From: Henricia sp. BOLD:AAB3569
Lineage: Eukaryota > Echinodermata > Asteroidea > Spinulosida > Echinasteridae
DNA: 64,000 nucleotides
Direction of reading: 5' to 3'
NCBI GenBank assembly: GCA_037783545.1
Contig: JBBELK010001552.1
Span: 1-64,000 of the forward strand
A model generated the notes under the pieces. That model saw only the letters and a list, made by a program, of their open reading frames with translations, searched no databases and was not told where the DNA came from. This document shows positions 12,301-24,200 of this stretch, piece after piece. Numbering within the stretch: position 1 is the first letter of the stretch; every line of letters starts with the position of its first letter. Position numbers and translations under genes: made by a program.

Positions 12301-15300
12301 CTCTGCCATTTCCCGGCGAAAGTCTGTCAATTTTTTAGGACAAGTGCGCAATATAGAGTCTTTGGAGCATGCAAAATTTGAAGTTCGTCGGAACATTTTT
12401 CGACCTCCAAATTTGCCGACGTTTGGACCACACTTTGACCAAAATCCCGTCCCAAACTGGGCCGTGTCAACGACAGTCCGAAGGACTGAGCATGCGCACG
12501 AGTCAGGAGTACACCAAAGAGGTGTGTACAGACAGCCACAGGTTGCGGGAGCATCCAGGAAGCGCCAACCCCTTTTTTTTCTAAACTCTGAAATTTCTCT
12601 GCCATTTCCCGGCGAAAGTCTGTCAATTTTTTAGGACAAGTGCGCAATATAGAGTCTTTGGAGCATGCAAAATTTGAAGTTCGTCGGAACATTTTTCGAC
12701 CTCCAAATTTGCCGACGTTTGGACCACACTTTGACCAAAATCCCGTCCCAAACTGGGCCGTGTCAACGACAGTCCGAAGGACTGAGCATGCGCACGAGTC
12801 AGGAGTACACCAAAGAGGTGTGTACAGACAGCCACAGGTTGCGGGAGCATCCAGGAAGCGCCAACCCCTTTTTTTTCTAAACTCTGAAATTTCTCTGCCA
12901 TTTCCCGGCGAAAGTCTGTCAATTTTTTAGGACAAGTGCGCAATATAGAGTCTTTGGAGCATGCAAAATTTGAAGTTCGTCGGAACATTTTTCGACCTCC
13001 AAATTTGCCGACGTTTGGACCACACTTTGACCAAAATCCCGTCCCAAACTGGGCCGTGTCAACGACAGTCCGAAGGACTGAGCATGCGCACGAGTCAGGA
13101 GTACACCAAAGAGGTGTGTACAGACAGCCACAGGTTGCGGGAGCATCCAGGAAGCGCCAGACCCCTTTTTTTTCTAAACTCTGAAATTTCTCTGCCATTT
13201 CCCGGCGAAAGTCTGTCAATTTTTTAGGACAAGTGCGCAATATAGAGTCTTTGGAGCATGCAAAATTTGAAGTTCGTCGGAACATTTTTCGACCTCCAAA
13301 TTTGCCGACGTTTGGACCACACTTTGACCAAAATCCCGTCCCAAACTGGGCCGTGTCAACGACAGTCCGAAGGACTGAGCATGCGCACGAGTCAGGAGTA
13401 CACCAAAGAGGTGTGTACAGACAGCCACAGGTTGCGGGAGCATCCAGGAAGCGCCAACCCCTTTTTTTTCTAAACTCTGAAATTTCTCTGCCATTTCCCG
13501 GCGAAAGTCTGTCAATTTTTTAGGACAAGTGCGCAATATAGAGTCTTTGGAGCATGCAAAATTTGAAGTTCGTCGGAACATTTTTCGACCTCCAAATTTG
13601 CCGACGTTTGGACCACACTTTGACCAAAATCCCGTCCCAAACTGGGCCGTGTCAACGACAGTCCGAAGGACTGAGCATGCGCACGAGTCAGGAGTACACC
13701 AAAGAGGTGTGTACAGACAGCCACAGGTTGCGGGAGCATCCAGGAAGCGCCAACCCCTTTTTTTTCTAAACTCTGAAATTTCTCTGCCATTTCCCGGCGA
13801 AAGTCTGTCAATTTTTTAGGACAAGTGCGCAATATAGAGTCTTTGGAGCATGCAAAATTTGAAGTTCGTCGGAACATTTTTCGACCTCCAAATTTGCCGA
13901 CGTTTGGACCACACTTTGACCAAAATCCCGTCCCAAACTGGGCCGTGTCAACGACAGTCCGAAGGACTGAGCATGCGCACGAGTCAGGAGTACACCAAAG
14001 AGGTGTGTACAGACAGCCACAGGTTGCGGGAGCATCCAGGAAGCGCCAACCCCTTTTTTTTCTAAACTCTGAAATTTCTCTGCCATTTCCCGGCGAAAGT
14101 CTGTCAATTTTTTAGGACAAGTGCGCAATATAGAGTCTTTGGAGCATGCAAAATTTGAAGTTCGTCGGAACATTTTTCGACCTCCAAATTTGCCGACGTT
14201 TGGACCACACTTTGACCAAAATCCCGTCCCAAACTGGGCCGTGTCAACGACAGTCCGAAGGACTGAGCATGCGCACGAGTCAGGAGTACACCAAAGAGGT
14301 GTGTACAGACAGCCACAGGTTGCGGGAGCATCCAGGAAGCGCCAACCCCTTTTTTTTCTAAACTCTGAAATTTCTCTGCCATTTCCCGGCGAAAGTCTGT
14401 CAATTTTTTAGGACAAGTGCGCAATATAGAGTCTTTGGAGCATGCAAAATTTGAAGTTCGTCGGAACATTTTTCGACCTCCAAATTTGCCGACGTTTGGA
14501 CCACACTTTGACCAAAATCCCGTCCCAAACTGGGCCGTGTCAACGACAGTCCGAAGGACTGAGCATGCGCACGAGTCAGGAGTACACCAAAGAGGTGTGT
14601 ACAGACAGCCACAGGTTGCGGGAGCATCCAGGAAGCGCCAACCCCTTTTTTTTCTAAACTCTGAAATTTCTCTGCCATTTCCCGGCGAAAGTCTGTCAAT
14701 TTTTTAGGACAAGTGCGCAATATAGAGTCTTTGGAGCATGCAAAATTTGAAGTTCGTCGGAACATTTTTCGACCTCCAAATTTGCCGACGTTTGGACCAC
14801 ACTTTGACCAAAATCCCGTCCCAAACTGGGCCGTGTCAACGACAGTCCGAAGGACTGAGCATGCGCACGAGTCAGGAGTACACCAAAGAGGTGTGTACAG
14901 ACAGCCACAGGTTGCGGGAGCATCCAGGAAGCGCCAACCCCTTTTTTTTCTAAACTCTGAAATTTCTCTGCCATTTCCCGGCGAAAGTCTGTCAATTTTT
15001 TAGGACAAGTGCGCAATATAGAGTCTTTGGAGCATGCAAAATTTGAAGTTCGTCGGAACATTTTTCGACCTCCAAATTTGCCGACGTTTGGACCACACTT
15101 TGACCAAAATCCCGTCCCAAACTGGGCCGTGTCAACGACAGTCCGAAGGACTGAGCATGCGCACGAGTCAGGAGTACACCAAAGAGGTGTGTACAGACAG
15201 CCACAGGTTGCGGGAGCATCCAGGAAGCGCCAACCCCTTTTTTTTCTAAACTCTGAAATTTCTCTGCCATTTCCCGGCGAAAGTCTGTCAATTTTTTAGG

Positions 15301-18300
15301 ACAAGTGCGCAATATAGAGTCTTTGGAGCATGCAAAATTTGAAGTTCGTCGGAACATTTTTCGACCTCCAAATTTGCCGACGTTTGGACCACACTTTGAC
15401 CAAAATCCCGTCCCAAACTGGGCCGTGTCAACGACAGTCCGAAGGACTGAGCATGCGCACGAGTCAGGAGTACACCAAAGAGGTGTGTACAGACAGCCAC
15501 AGGTTGCGGGAGCATCCAGGAAGCGCCAACCCCTTTTTTTTCTAAACTCTGAAATTTCTCTGCCATTTCCCGGCGAAAGTCTGTCAATTTTTTAGGACAA
15601 GTGCGCAATATAGAGTCTTTGGAGCATGCAAAATTTGAAGTTCGTCGGAACATTTTTCGACCTCCAAATTTGCCGACGTTTGGACCACACTTTGACCAAA
15701 ATCCCGTCCCAAACTGGGCCGTGTCAACGACAGTCCGAAGGACTGAGCATGCGCACGAGTCAGGAGTACACCAAAGAGGTGTGTACAGACAGCCACAGGT
15801 TGCGGGAGCATCCAGGAAGCGCCAACCCCTTTTTTTTTCTAAACTCTGAAATTTCTCTGCCATTTCCCGGCGAAAGTCTGTCAATTTTTTAGGACAAGTG
15901 CGCAATATAGAGTCTTTGGAGCATGCAAAATTTGAAGTTCGTCGGAACATTTTTCGACCTCCAAATTTGCCGACGTTTGGACCACACTTTGACCAAAATC
16001 CCGTCCCAAACTGGGCCGTGTCAACGACAGTCCGAAGGACTGAGCATGCGCACGAGTCAGGAGTACACCAAAGAGGTGTGTACAGACAGCCACAGGTTGC
16101 GGGAGCATCCAGGAAGCGCCAACCCCTTTTTTTTCTAAACTCTGAAATTTCTCTGCCATTTCCCGGCGAAAGTCTGTCAATTTTTTAGGACAAGTGCGCA
16201 ATATAGAGTCTTTGGAGCATGCAAAATTTGAAGTTCGTCGGAACATTTTTCGACCTCCAAATTTGCCGACGTTTGGACCACACTTTGACCAAAATCCCGT
16301 CCCAAACTGGGCCGTGTCAACGACAGTCCGAAGGACTGAGCATGCGCACGAGTCAGGAGTACACCAAAGAGGTGTGTACAGACAGCCACAGGTTGCGGGA
16401 GCATCCAGGAAGCGCCAACCCCTTTTTTTTCTAAACTCTGAAATTTCTCTGCCATTTCCCGGCGAAAGTCTGTCAATTTTTTAGGACAAGTGCGCAATAT
16501 AGAGTCTTTGGAGCATGCAAAATTTGAAGTTCGTCGGAACATTTTTCGACCTCCAAATTTGCCGACGTTTGGACCACACTTTGACCAAAATCCCGTCCCA
16601 AACTGGGCCGTGTCAACGACAGTCCGAAGGACTGAGCATGCGCACGAGTCAGGAGTACACCAAAGAGGTGTGTACAGACAGCCACAGGTTGCGGGAGCAT
16701 CCAGGAAGCGCCAACCCCTTTTTTTTCTAAACTCTGAAATTTCTCTGCCATTTCCCGGCGAAAGTCTGTCAATTTTTTAGGACAAGTGCGCAATATAGAG
16801 TCTTTGGAGCATGCAAAATTTGAAGTTCGTCGGAACATTTTTCGACCTCCAAATTTGCCGACGTTTGGACCACACTTTGACCAAAATCCCGTCCCAAACT
16901 GGGCCGTGTCAACGACAGTCCGAAGGACTGAGCATGCGCACGAGTCAGGAGTACACCAAAGAGGTGTGTACAGACAGCCACAGGTTGCGGGAGCATCCAG
17001 GAAGCGCCAACCCCTTTTTTTTCTAAACTCTGAAATTTCTCTGCCATTTCCCGGCGAAAGTCTGTCAATTTTTTAGGACAAGTGCGCAATATAGAGTCTT
17101 TGGAGCATGCAAAATTTGAAGTTCGTCGGAACATTTTTCGACCTCCAAATTTGCCGACGTTTGGACCACACTTTGACCAAAATCCCGTCCCAAACTGGGC
17201 CGTGTCAACGACAGTCCGAAGGACTGAGCATGCGCACGAGTCAGGAGTACACCAAAGAGGTGTGTACAGACAGCCACAGGTTGCGGGAGCATCCAGGAAG
17301 CGCCAACCCCTTTTTTTTCTACTGAAATTTCTCTGCCATTTCCCGGCGAAAGTCTGTCAATTTTTTAGGACAAGTGCGCAATATAGAGTCTTTGGAGCAT
17401 GCAAAATTTGAAGTTCGTCGGAACATTTTTCGACCTCCAAATTTGCCGACGTTTGGACCACACTTTGACCAAAATCCCGTCCCAAACTGGGCCGTGTCAA
17501 CGACAGTCCGAAGGACTGAGCATGCGCACGAGTCAGGAGTACACCAAAGAGGTGTGTACAGACAGCCACAGGTTGCGGGAGCATCCAGGAAGCGCCAACC
17601 CCTTTTTTTTCTAAACTCTGAAATTTCTCTGCCATTTCCCGGCGAAAGTCTGTCAATTTTTTAGGACAAGTGCGCAATATAGAGTCTTTGGAGCATGCAA
17701 AATTTGAAGTTCGTCGGAACATTTTTCGACCTCCAAATTTGCCGACGTTTGGACCACACTTTGACCAAAATCCCGTCCCAAACTGGGCCGTGTCAACGAC
17801 AGTCCGAAGGACTGAGCATGCGCACGAGTCAGGAGTACACCAAAGAGGTGTGTACAGACAGCCACAGGTTGCGGGAGCATCCAGGAAGCGCCAACCCCTT
17901 TTTTTTCTAAACTCTGAAATTTCTCTGCCATTTCCCGGCGAAAGTCTGTCAATTTTTTAGGACAAGTGCGCAATATAGAGTCTTTGGAGCATGCAAAATT
18001 TGAAGTTCGTCGGAACATTTTTCGACCTCCAAATTTGCCGACGTTTGGACCACACTTTGACCAAAATCCCGTCCCAAACTGGGCCGTGTCAACGACAGTC
18101 CGAAGGACTGAGCATGCGCACGAGTCAGGAGTACACCAAAGAGGTGTGTACAGACAGCCACAGGTTGCGGGAGCATCCAGGAAGCGCCAACCCCTTTTTT
18201 TTCTAAACTCTGAAATTTCTCTGCCATTTCCCGGCGAAAGTCTGTCAATTTTTTAGGACAAGTGCGCAATATAGAGTCTTTGGAGCATGCAAAATTTGAA

Positions 18301-20335
18301 GTTCGTCGGAACATTTTTCGACCTCCAAATTTGCCGACGTTTGGACCACACTTTGACCAAAATCCCGTCCCAAACTGGGCCGTGTCAACGACAGTCCGAA
18401 GGACTGAGCATGCGCACGAGTCAGGAGTACACCAAAGAGGTGTGTACAGACAGCCACAGGTTGCGGGAGCATCCAGGAAGCGCCAACCCCTTTTTTTTCT
18501 AAACTCTGAAATTTCTCTGCCATTTCCCGGCGAAAGTCTGTCAATTTTTTAGGACAAGTGCGCAATATAGAGTCTTTGGAGCATGCAAAATTTGAAGTTC
18601 GTCGGAACATTTTTCGACCTCCAAATTTGCCGACGTTTGGACCACACTTTGACCAAAATCCCGTCCCAAACTGGGCCGTGTCAACGACAGTCCGAAGGAC
18701 TGAGCATGCGCACGAGTCAGGAGTACACCAAAGAGGTGTGTACAGACAGCCACAGGTTGCGGGAGCATCCAGGAAGCGCCAACCCCTTTTTTTTCTAAAC
18801 TCTGAAATTTCTCTGCCATTTCCCGGCGAAAGTCTGTCAATTTTTTAGGACAAGTGCGCAATATAGAGTCTTTGGAGCATGCAAAATTTGAAGTTCGTCG
18901 GAACATTTTTCGACCTCCAAATTTGCCGACGTTTGGACCACACTTTGACCAAAATCCCATCCCAAACTGGGCCGTGTCAACGACAGTCCGAAGGACTGAG
19001 CATGCGCACGAGTCAGGAGTACACCAAAGAGGTGTGTACAGACAGCCACAGGTTGCGGGAGCATCCAGGAAGCGCCAACCCCTTTTTTTTCTAAACTCTG
19101 AAATTTCTCTGCCATTTCCCGGCGAAAGTCTGTCAATTTTTTAGGACAAGTGCGCAATATAGAGTCTTTGGAGCATGCAAAATTTGAAGTTCGTCGGAAC
19201 ATTTTTCGACCTCCAAATTTGCCGACGTTTGGACCACACTTTGACCAAAATCCCGTCCCAAACTGGGCCGTGTCAACGACAGTCCGAAGGACTGAGCATG
19301 CGCACGAGTCAGGAGTACACCAAAGAGGTGTGTACAGACAGCCACAGGTTGCGGGAGCATCCAGGAAGCGCCAACCCCTTTTTTTTCTAAACTCTGAAAT
19401 TTCTCTGCCATTTCCCGGCGAAAGTCTGTCAATTTTTTAGGACAAGTGCGCAATATAGAGTCTTTGGAGCATGCAAAATTTGAAGTTCGTCGGAACATTT
19501 TTCGACCTCCAAATTTGCCGACGTTTGGACCACACTTTGACCAAAATCCCGTCCCAAACTGGGCCGTGTCAACGACAGTCCGAAGGACTGAGCATGCGCA
19601 CGAGTCAGGAGTACACCAAAGAGGTGTGTACAGACAGCCACAGGTTGCGGGAGCATCCAGGAAGCGCCAACCCCTTTTTTTTTCTAAACTCTGAAATTTC
19701 TCTGCCATTTCCCGGCGAAAGTCTGTCAATTTTTTAGGACAAGTGCGCAATATAGAGTCTTTGGAGCATGCAAAATTTGAAGTTCGTCGGAACATTTTTC
19801 GACCTCCAAATTTGCCGACGTTTGGACCACACTTTGACCAAAATCCCGTCCCAAACTTGGCCGTGTCAACGACAGTCCGAAGGACTGAGCATGCGCACGA
19901 GTCAGGAGTACACCAAAGAGGTGTGTACAGACAGCCACAGGTTGCGGGAGCATCCAGGAAGCGCCAACCCCTTTTTTTTCTAAACTCTGAAATTTCTCTG
20001 CCATTTCCCGGCGAAAGTCTGTCAATTTTTTAGGACAAGTGCGCAATATAGAGTCTTTGGAGCATGCAAAATTTGAAGTTCGTCGGAACATTTTTCGACC
20101 TCCAAATTTGCCGACGTTTGGACCACACTTTGACCAAAATCCCGTCCCAAACTGGGCCGTGTCAACGACAGTCCGAAGGACTGAGCATGCGCACGAGTCA
20201 GGAGTACACCAAAGAGGTGTGTACAGACAGCCACAGGTTGCGGGAGCATCCAGGAAGCGCCAACCCCTTTTTTTTCTAAACTCTGAAATTTCTCTGCCAT
20301 TTCCCGGCGAAAGTCTGTCAATTTTTTTAGGACAA

Positions 20336-21002
20336 GTGCGCAATATAGAGTCTTTGGAGCATGCAAAATTTGAAGTTCGTCGGAACATTTTTCGACCTCC
20401 AAATTTGCCGACGTTTGGACCACACTTTGAACAAAATCCCGTCCCAAACTGGGCCGTGTCAACGACAGTCCGAAGGACTGAGCATGCGCACGAGTCAGGA
20501 GTACACCAAAGAGGTGTGTACAGACAGCCACAGGTTGTGGGAGCATCCAGGAAGCGCCAACCCCTTTTTTTTTCTCTAAACTCTGAAATTTCTCTGCCAT
20601 TTCCCGGCGAAAGTCTGTCAATTTTTTAGGACAAGTGCGCAATATAGAGTCTTTGGAGCATGCAAAATTTGAAGTTCGTCGGAACATTTTTCGACCTCCA
20701 AATTTGCCGACGTTTGGACCACACTTTGACCAAAATCCCGTCCCAAACTGGGCCGTGTCAACGACAGTCCGAAGGACTGAGCATGCGCACGAGTCAGGAG
20801 TACACCAAAGAGGTGTGTACAGACAGCCACAGGTTGCGGGAGCATCCAGGAAGCGCCAACCCCTTTTTTTTCTTCTAAACTCTGAAATTTCTCTGCCATT
20901 TCCCGGCGAAAGTCTGTCAATTTTTTAGGACAAGTGCGCAATATAGAGTCTTTGGAGCATGCACAATTTGAAGTTCGTCGGAACATTTTTCGACCTCCAA
21001 AT
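20336..21002. repeat. Start of heterogeneous family A zone
   Basis: Two complete A units (from 20336 and 20635) and a partial third (from 20934) that differ from the homogeneous block: a longer T run before AGGACAAG (about 20322-20328), TTGAACAAAATC near 20428, GTTGTGGG near 20537, and CT or TTC additions after the T run (20574 and 20872 regions). The third unit uses the GCACAATTTG variant (about 20961) and is cut off after CCTCCAAAT by the first SINE copy. These markers recur further right, so this is the edge of a separately evolving block. Confidence 0.93.
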
Positions 21003-21284
21003 GTTGTTGTTGTTGTATATTTCATGGCATCTTCGGCAACTAAGGCCCTTTATGCCATCAACTACACGGTTTTAGCTTTAACTATACTATATTATGAACT
21101 TGAGATGACGAAGAAGGAGTTGCAGTTTTAGAAGTGGGAGGAAAACCCCCAGAGAAATGCCCCAGGGAAAACCCACGCGGTCAAGTAGGGACTGCAAACC
21201 AATCCACATACACGCCCCGGATTCGAACCCGGGACCCCAGAGGTGAAAGGCGAGGAAAGAACCCGTACGCCAACCCGACCGCCC
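21003..21284 (-). mobile_element. tRNA-derived SINE, copy 1 (left flank deleted)
   Basis: A non-satellite insert of about 282 bp. Read on the minus strand it starts with a tRNA-like head with an A box TGGCGTACGGG (plus positions 21262-21272) and a perfect B box GGTTCGAATCC (21219-21229). A body rich in GGGTTTTCC-type motifs follows, and it ends in a (CAA)n tail at 21003-21015. This is the most divergent of the five copies: TTCATGG for TTTATGG, CTACACGG for CTATACGG, ATTATGAAC for ATTATCAAC, and two single-base losses. The left satellite flank stops after CCAAAT instead of GAGCATG, so ~90 bp of satellite were lost, probably by joining at a shared AT. SINEs do not code for protein and depend on a partner LINE reverse transcriptase (established knowledge). 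Confidence 0.9.
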
Positions 21285-24200
21285 AGGACTGAGCATGCGC
21301 ACGAGTCAGGAGTACACCAAAGAGGTGTGTACAGACAGCACAGGTTGCGGGAGCATCCAGGAAGCGCCAACCCCTTTTTTTTCTAAACTCTGAAATTTCT
21401 CTGCCATTTCCGGCGAAAGTCTGTCAATTTTTTAGGACAAGTGCGCAATATAGAGTCTTTGGAGCATGCAAAATTTGAAGTTCGTCGGAACATTTTTCGA
21501 CCTCCAAATTTGCCGACGTTTGGACCATACTTTGACCAAAATCCCGTCCCAAACTGGGCCGTGTCAACGACAGTCCGAAGGACTGAGCATGCGCACGAGT
21601 CAGGAGTACACCAAAGAGGTGTGTACAGACAGCCACAGGTTGCGGGAGCATCCAGGAAGCGCCAACCCCCTTTTTTTTCTCTAAACTCTGAAATTTCTCT
21701 GCCATTTCCCGGCGAAAGTCTGTCAATTTTTTAGGACAAGTGCGCAATATAGAGTCTTTGGAGCATGCAAAATTTGAAGTTCGTCGGAACATTTTTCGAC
21801 CTCCAAATTTGCCGACGTTTGGACCACACTTTGACCAAAATCCCGTCCCAAACTGGGCCGTGTCAACGACAGTCCGAAGGACTGAGCATGCGCACGAGTC
21901 AGGAGTACACCAAAGAGGTGTGTACAGACAGCCACAGGTTGCGGGAGCATCCAGGAAGCGCCAACCCCTTTTTTTTTTCTAAACTCTGAAATTTCTCTGC
22001 CATTTCCCGGCGAAAGTCTGTCAATTTTTTAGGACAAGTGCGCAATATAGAGTCTTTGGAGCATGCAAAATTTGAAGTTCGTCGGAACATTTTTCGACCT
22101 CCAAATTTGCCGACGTTTGGACCACACTTTGACCAAAATCCCGTCCCAAACTGGGCCGTGTCAACGACAGTCCGAAGGACTGAGCATGCGCACGAGTCAG
22201 GAGTACACCAAAGAGGTGTGTACAGACAGCCACAGGTTGCGGGAGCATCCAGGAAACGCCAACCCCTTTTTTTTCTTCTAAACTCTGAAATTTCTCTGCC
22301 ATTTCCCGGCGAAAGTCTGTCAATTTTTTAGGACAAGTGCGCAATTTAGAGTCTTTGGAGCATGCACAATTTGAAGTTCGTCGGAACATTTTTCGACCTC
22401 CAAATTTGCCGACGTTTGGACCACACTTTGACCAAAATCCCGTCCCAAACTGGGCCGTGTCAACGACAGTCCGAAGGACTGAGCATGCGCACGAGTCAGG
22501 AGTACACCAAAGAGGTGTGTACAGACAGCCACAGGTTGCGGGAGCATCCAGGAAGCGCCAACCCCTTTTTTTTCTAAACTCTGAAATTTCTCTGCCATTT
22601 CCCGGCGAAAGTCTGTCAATTTTTTAGGACAAGTGCGCAATATAGAGTCTTTGGAGCATGCAAAATTTGAAGTTCGTCGGAACATTTTTCGACCTCCAAA
22701 TTTGCCGACGTTTGGACCACACTTTGACCAAAATCCCGTCCCAAACTGGGCCGTGTCAACGACAGTCCGAAGGACTGAGCATGCGCACGAGTCAGGAGTA
22801 CACCAAAGAGGTGTGTACAGACAGCCACAGGTTGCGGGAGCATCCAGGAAGCGCCAACCCCCTTTTTTTTTCTAAACTCTGAAATTTCTCTGCCATTTCC
22901 CGGCGAAAGTCTGTCAATTTTTTAGGACAAGTGCGCAATATAGAGTCTTTGGAGCATGCAAAATTTGAAGTTCGTCGGAACATTTTTCGACCTCCAAATT
23001 TGCCGACGTTTGGACCACACTTTGACCAAAATCCCGTCCCAAACTGGGCCGTGTCAACGACAGTCCGAAGGACTGAGCATGCGCACGAGTCAGGAGTACA
23101 CCAAAGAGGTGTGTACAGACAGCCACAGGTTGCGGGAGCATCCAGGAAGCGCCAACCCCCTTTTTTTTTCTAAACTCTGAAATTTCTCTGCCATTTCCCG
23201 GCGAAAGTCTGTCAATTTTTTAGGACAAGTGCGCAATATAGAGTCTTTGGAGCATGCAAAATTTGAAGTTCGTCGGAACATTTTTCGACCTCCAAATTTG
23301 CCGACGTTTGGACCACACTTTGACCAAAATCCCGTCCCAAACTGGGCCGTGTCAACGACAGTCCGAAGGACTGAGCATGCGCACGAGTCAGGAGTACACC
23401 AAAGAGGTGTGTACAGACAGCCACAGGTTGCGGGAGCATCCAGGAAACGCCAACCCCTTTTTTTTTTCTAAACTCTGAAATTTCTCTGCCATTTCCCGGC
23501 GAAAGTCTGTCAATTTTTTAGGACAAGTGCGCAATATAGAGTCTTTGGAGCATGCACAATTTGAAGTTCGTCGGAACATTTTTCGACCTCCAAATTTGCC
23601 GACGTTTGGACCACACTTTGACCAAAATCCCGTCCCAAACTGGGCCGTGTCAACGACAGTCCGAAGGACTGAGCATGCGCACGAGTCAGGAGTACACCAA
23701 AGAGGTGTGTACAGACAGCCACAGGTTGCGGGAGCATCCAGGAAGCGCCAACCCCTTTTTTTTCTAAACTCTGAAATTTCTCTGCCATTTCCCGGCGAAA
23801 GTCTGTCAATTTTTTAGGACAAGTGCGCAATATAGAGTCTTTGGAGCATGCAAAATTTGAAGTTCGTCGGAACATTTTTCGACCTCCAAATTTGCCGACG
23901 TTTGGACCACACTTTGACCAAAATCCCGTCCCAAACTGGGCCGTGTCAACGACAGTCCGAAGGACTGAGCATGCGCACGAGTCAGGAGTACACCAAAGAG
24001 GTGTGTACAGACAGCCACAGGTTGCGGGAACATCCAGGAAGCGCCAACCCCCTTTTTTTTCTAAACTCTGAAATTTCTCTGCCATTTCCCGGCGAAAGTC
24101 TGTCAATTTTTTAGGACAAGTGCGCAATATAGAGTCTTTGGAGCATGCAAAATTTGAAGTTCGTCGGAACATTTTTCGACCTCCAAATTTGCCGACGTTT

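Larger units (their letters stand above)
204..20335. repeat. Homogeneous family A satellite array (~67 tandem monomers)
   Basis: Head-to-tail copies of one monomer with a spacing of 296 bp, or 297 bp where the T run after GCCAACCCC has nine rather than eight Ts. From the unit at 204 to the unit at 20039 there are about 67 steps. The 33 units starting at 3464 through 12936 all have a spacing of exactly 296 bp. The few visible variants are a GCCAGACCCC change near 13158, a 4-bp loss in CTAAACTCTGAA near 17320 (that unit is 292 bp), a CCCATCCC change near 18959 and an AAACTTGG change near 19857. No stretch longer than a few bases lies outside the repeat and no gene is supported. Such uniformity is typical of a recently amplified, actively homogenised satellite core. 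Assembly duplication cannot be excluded from sequence alone. Confidence 0.97.

Noticed and set aside
204..20335. CRISPR array, because of regular repeats
   Set aside because: Units are 296-297 bp without distinct repeat and spacer parts, there are no cas genes, and the SINE shows this is eukaryotic DNA.
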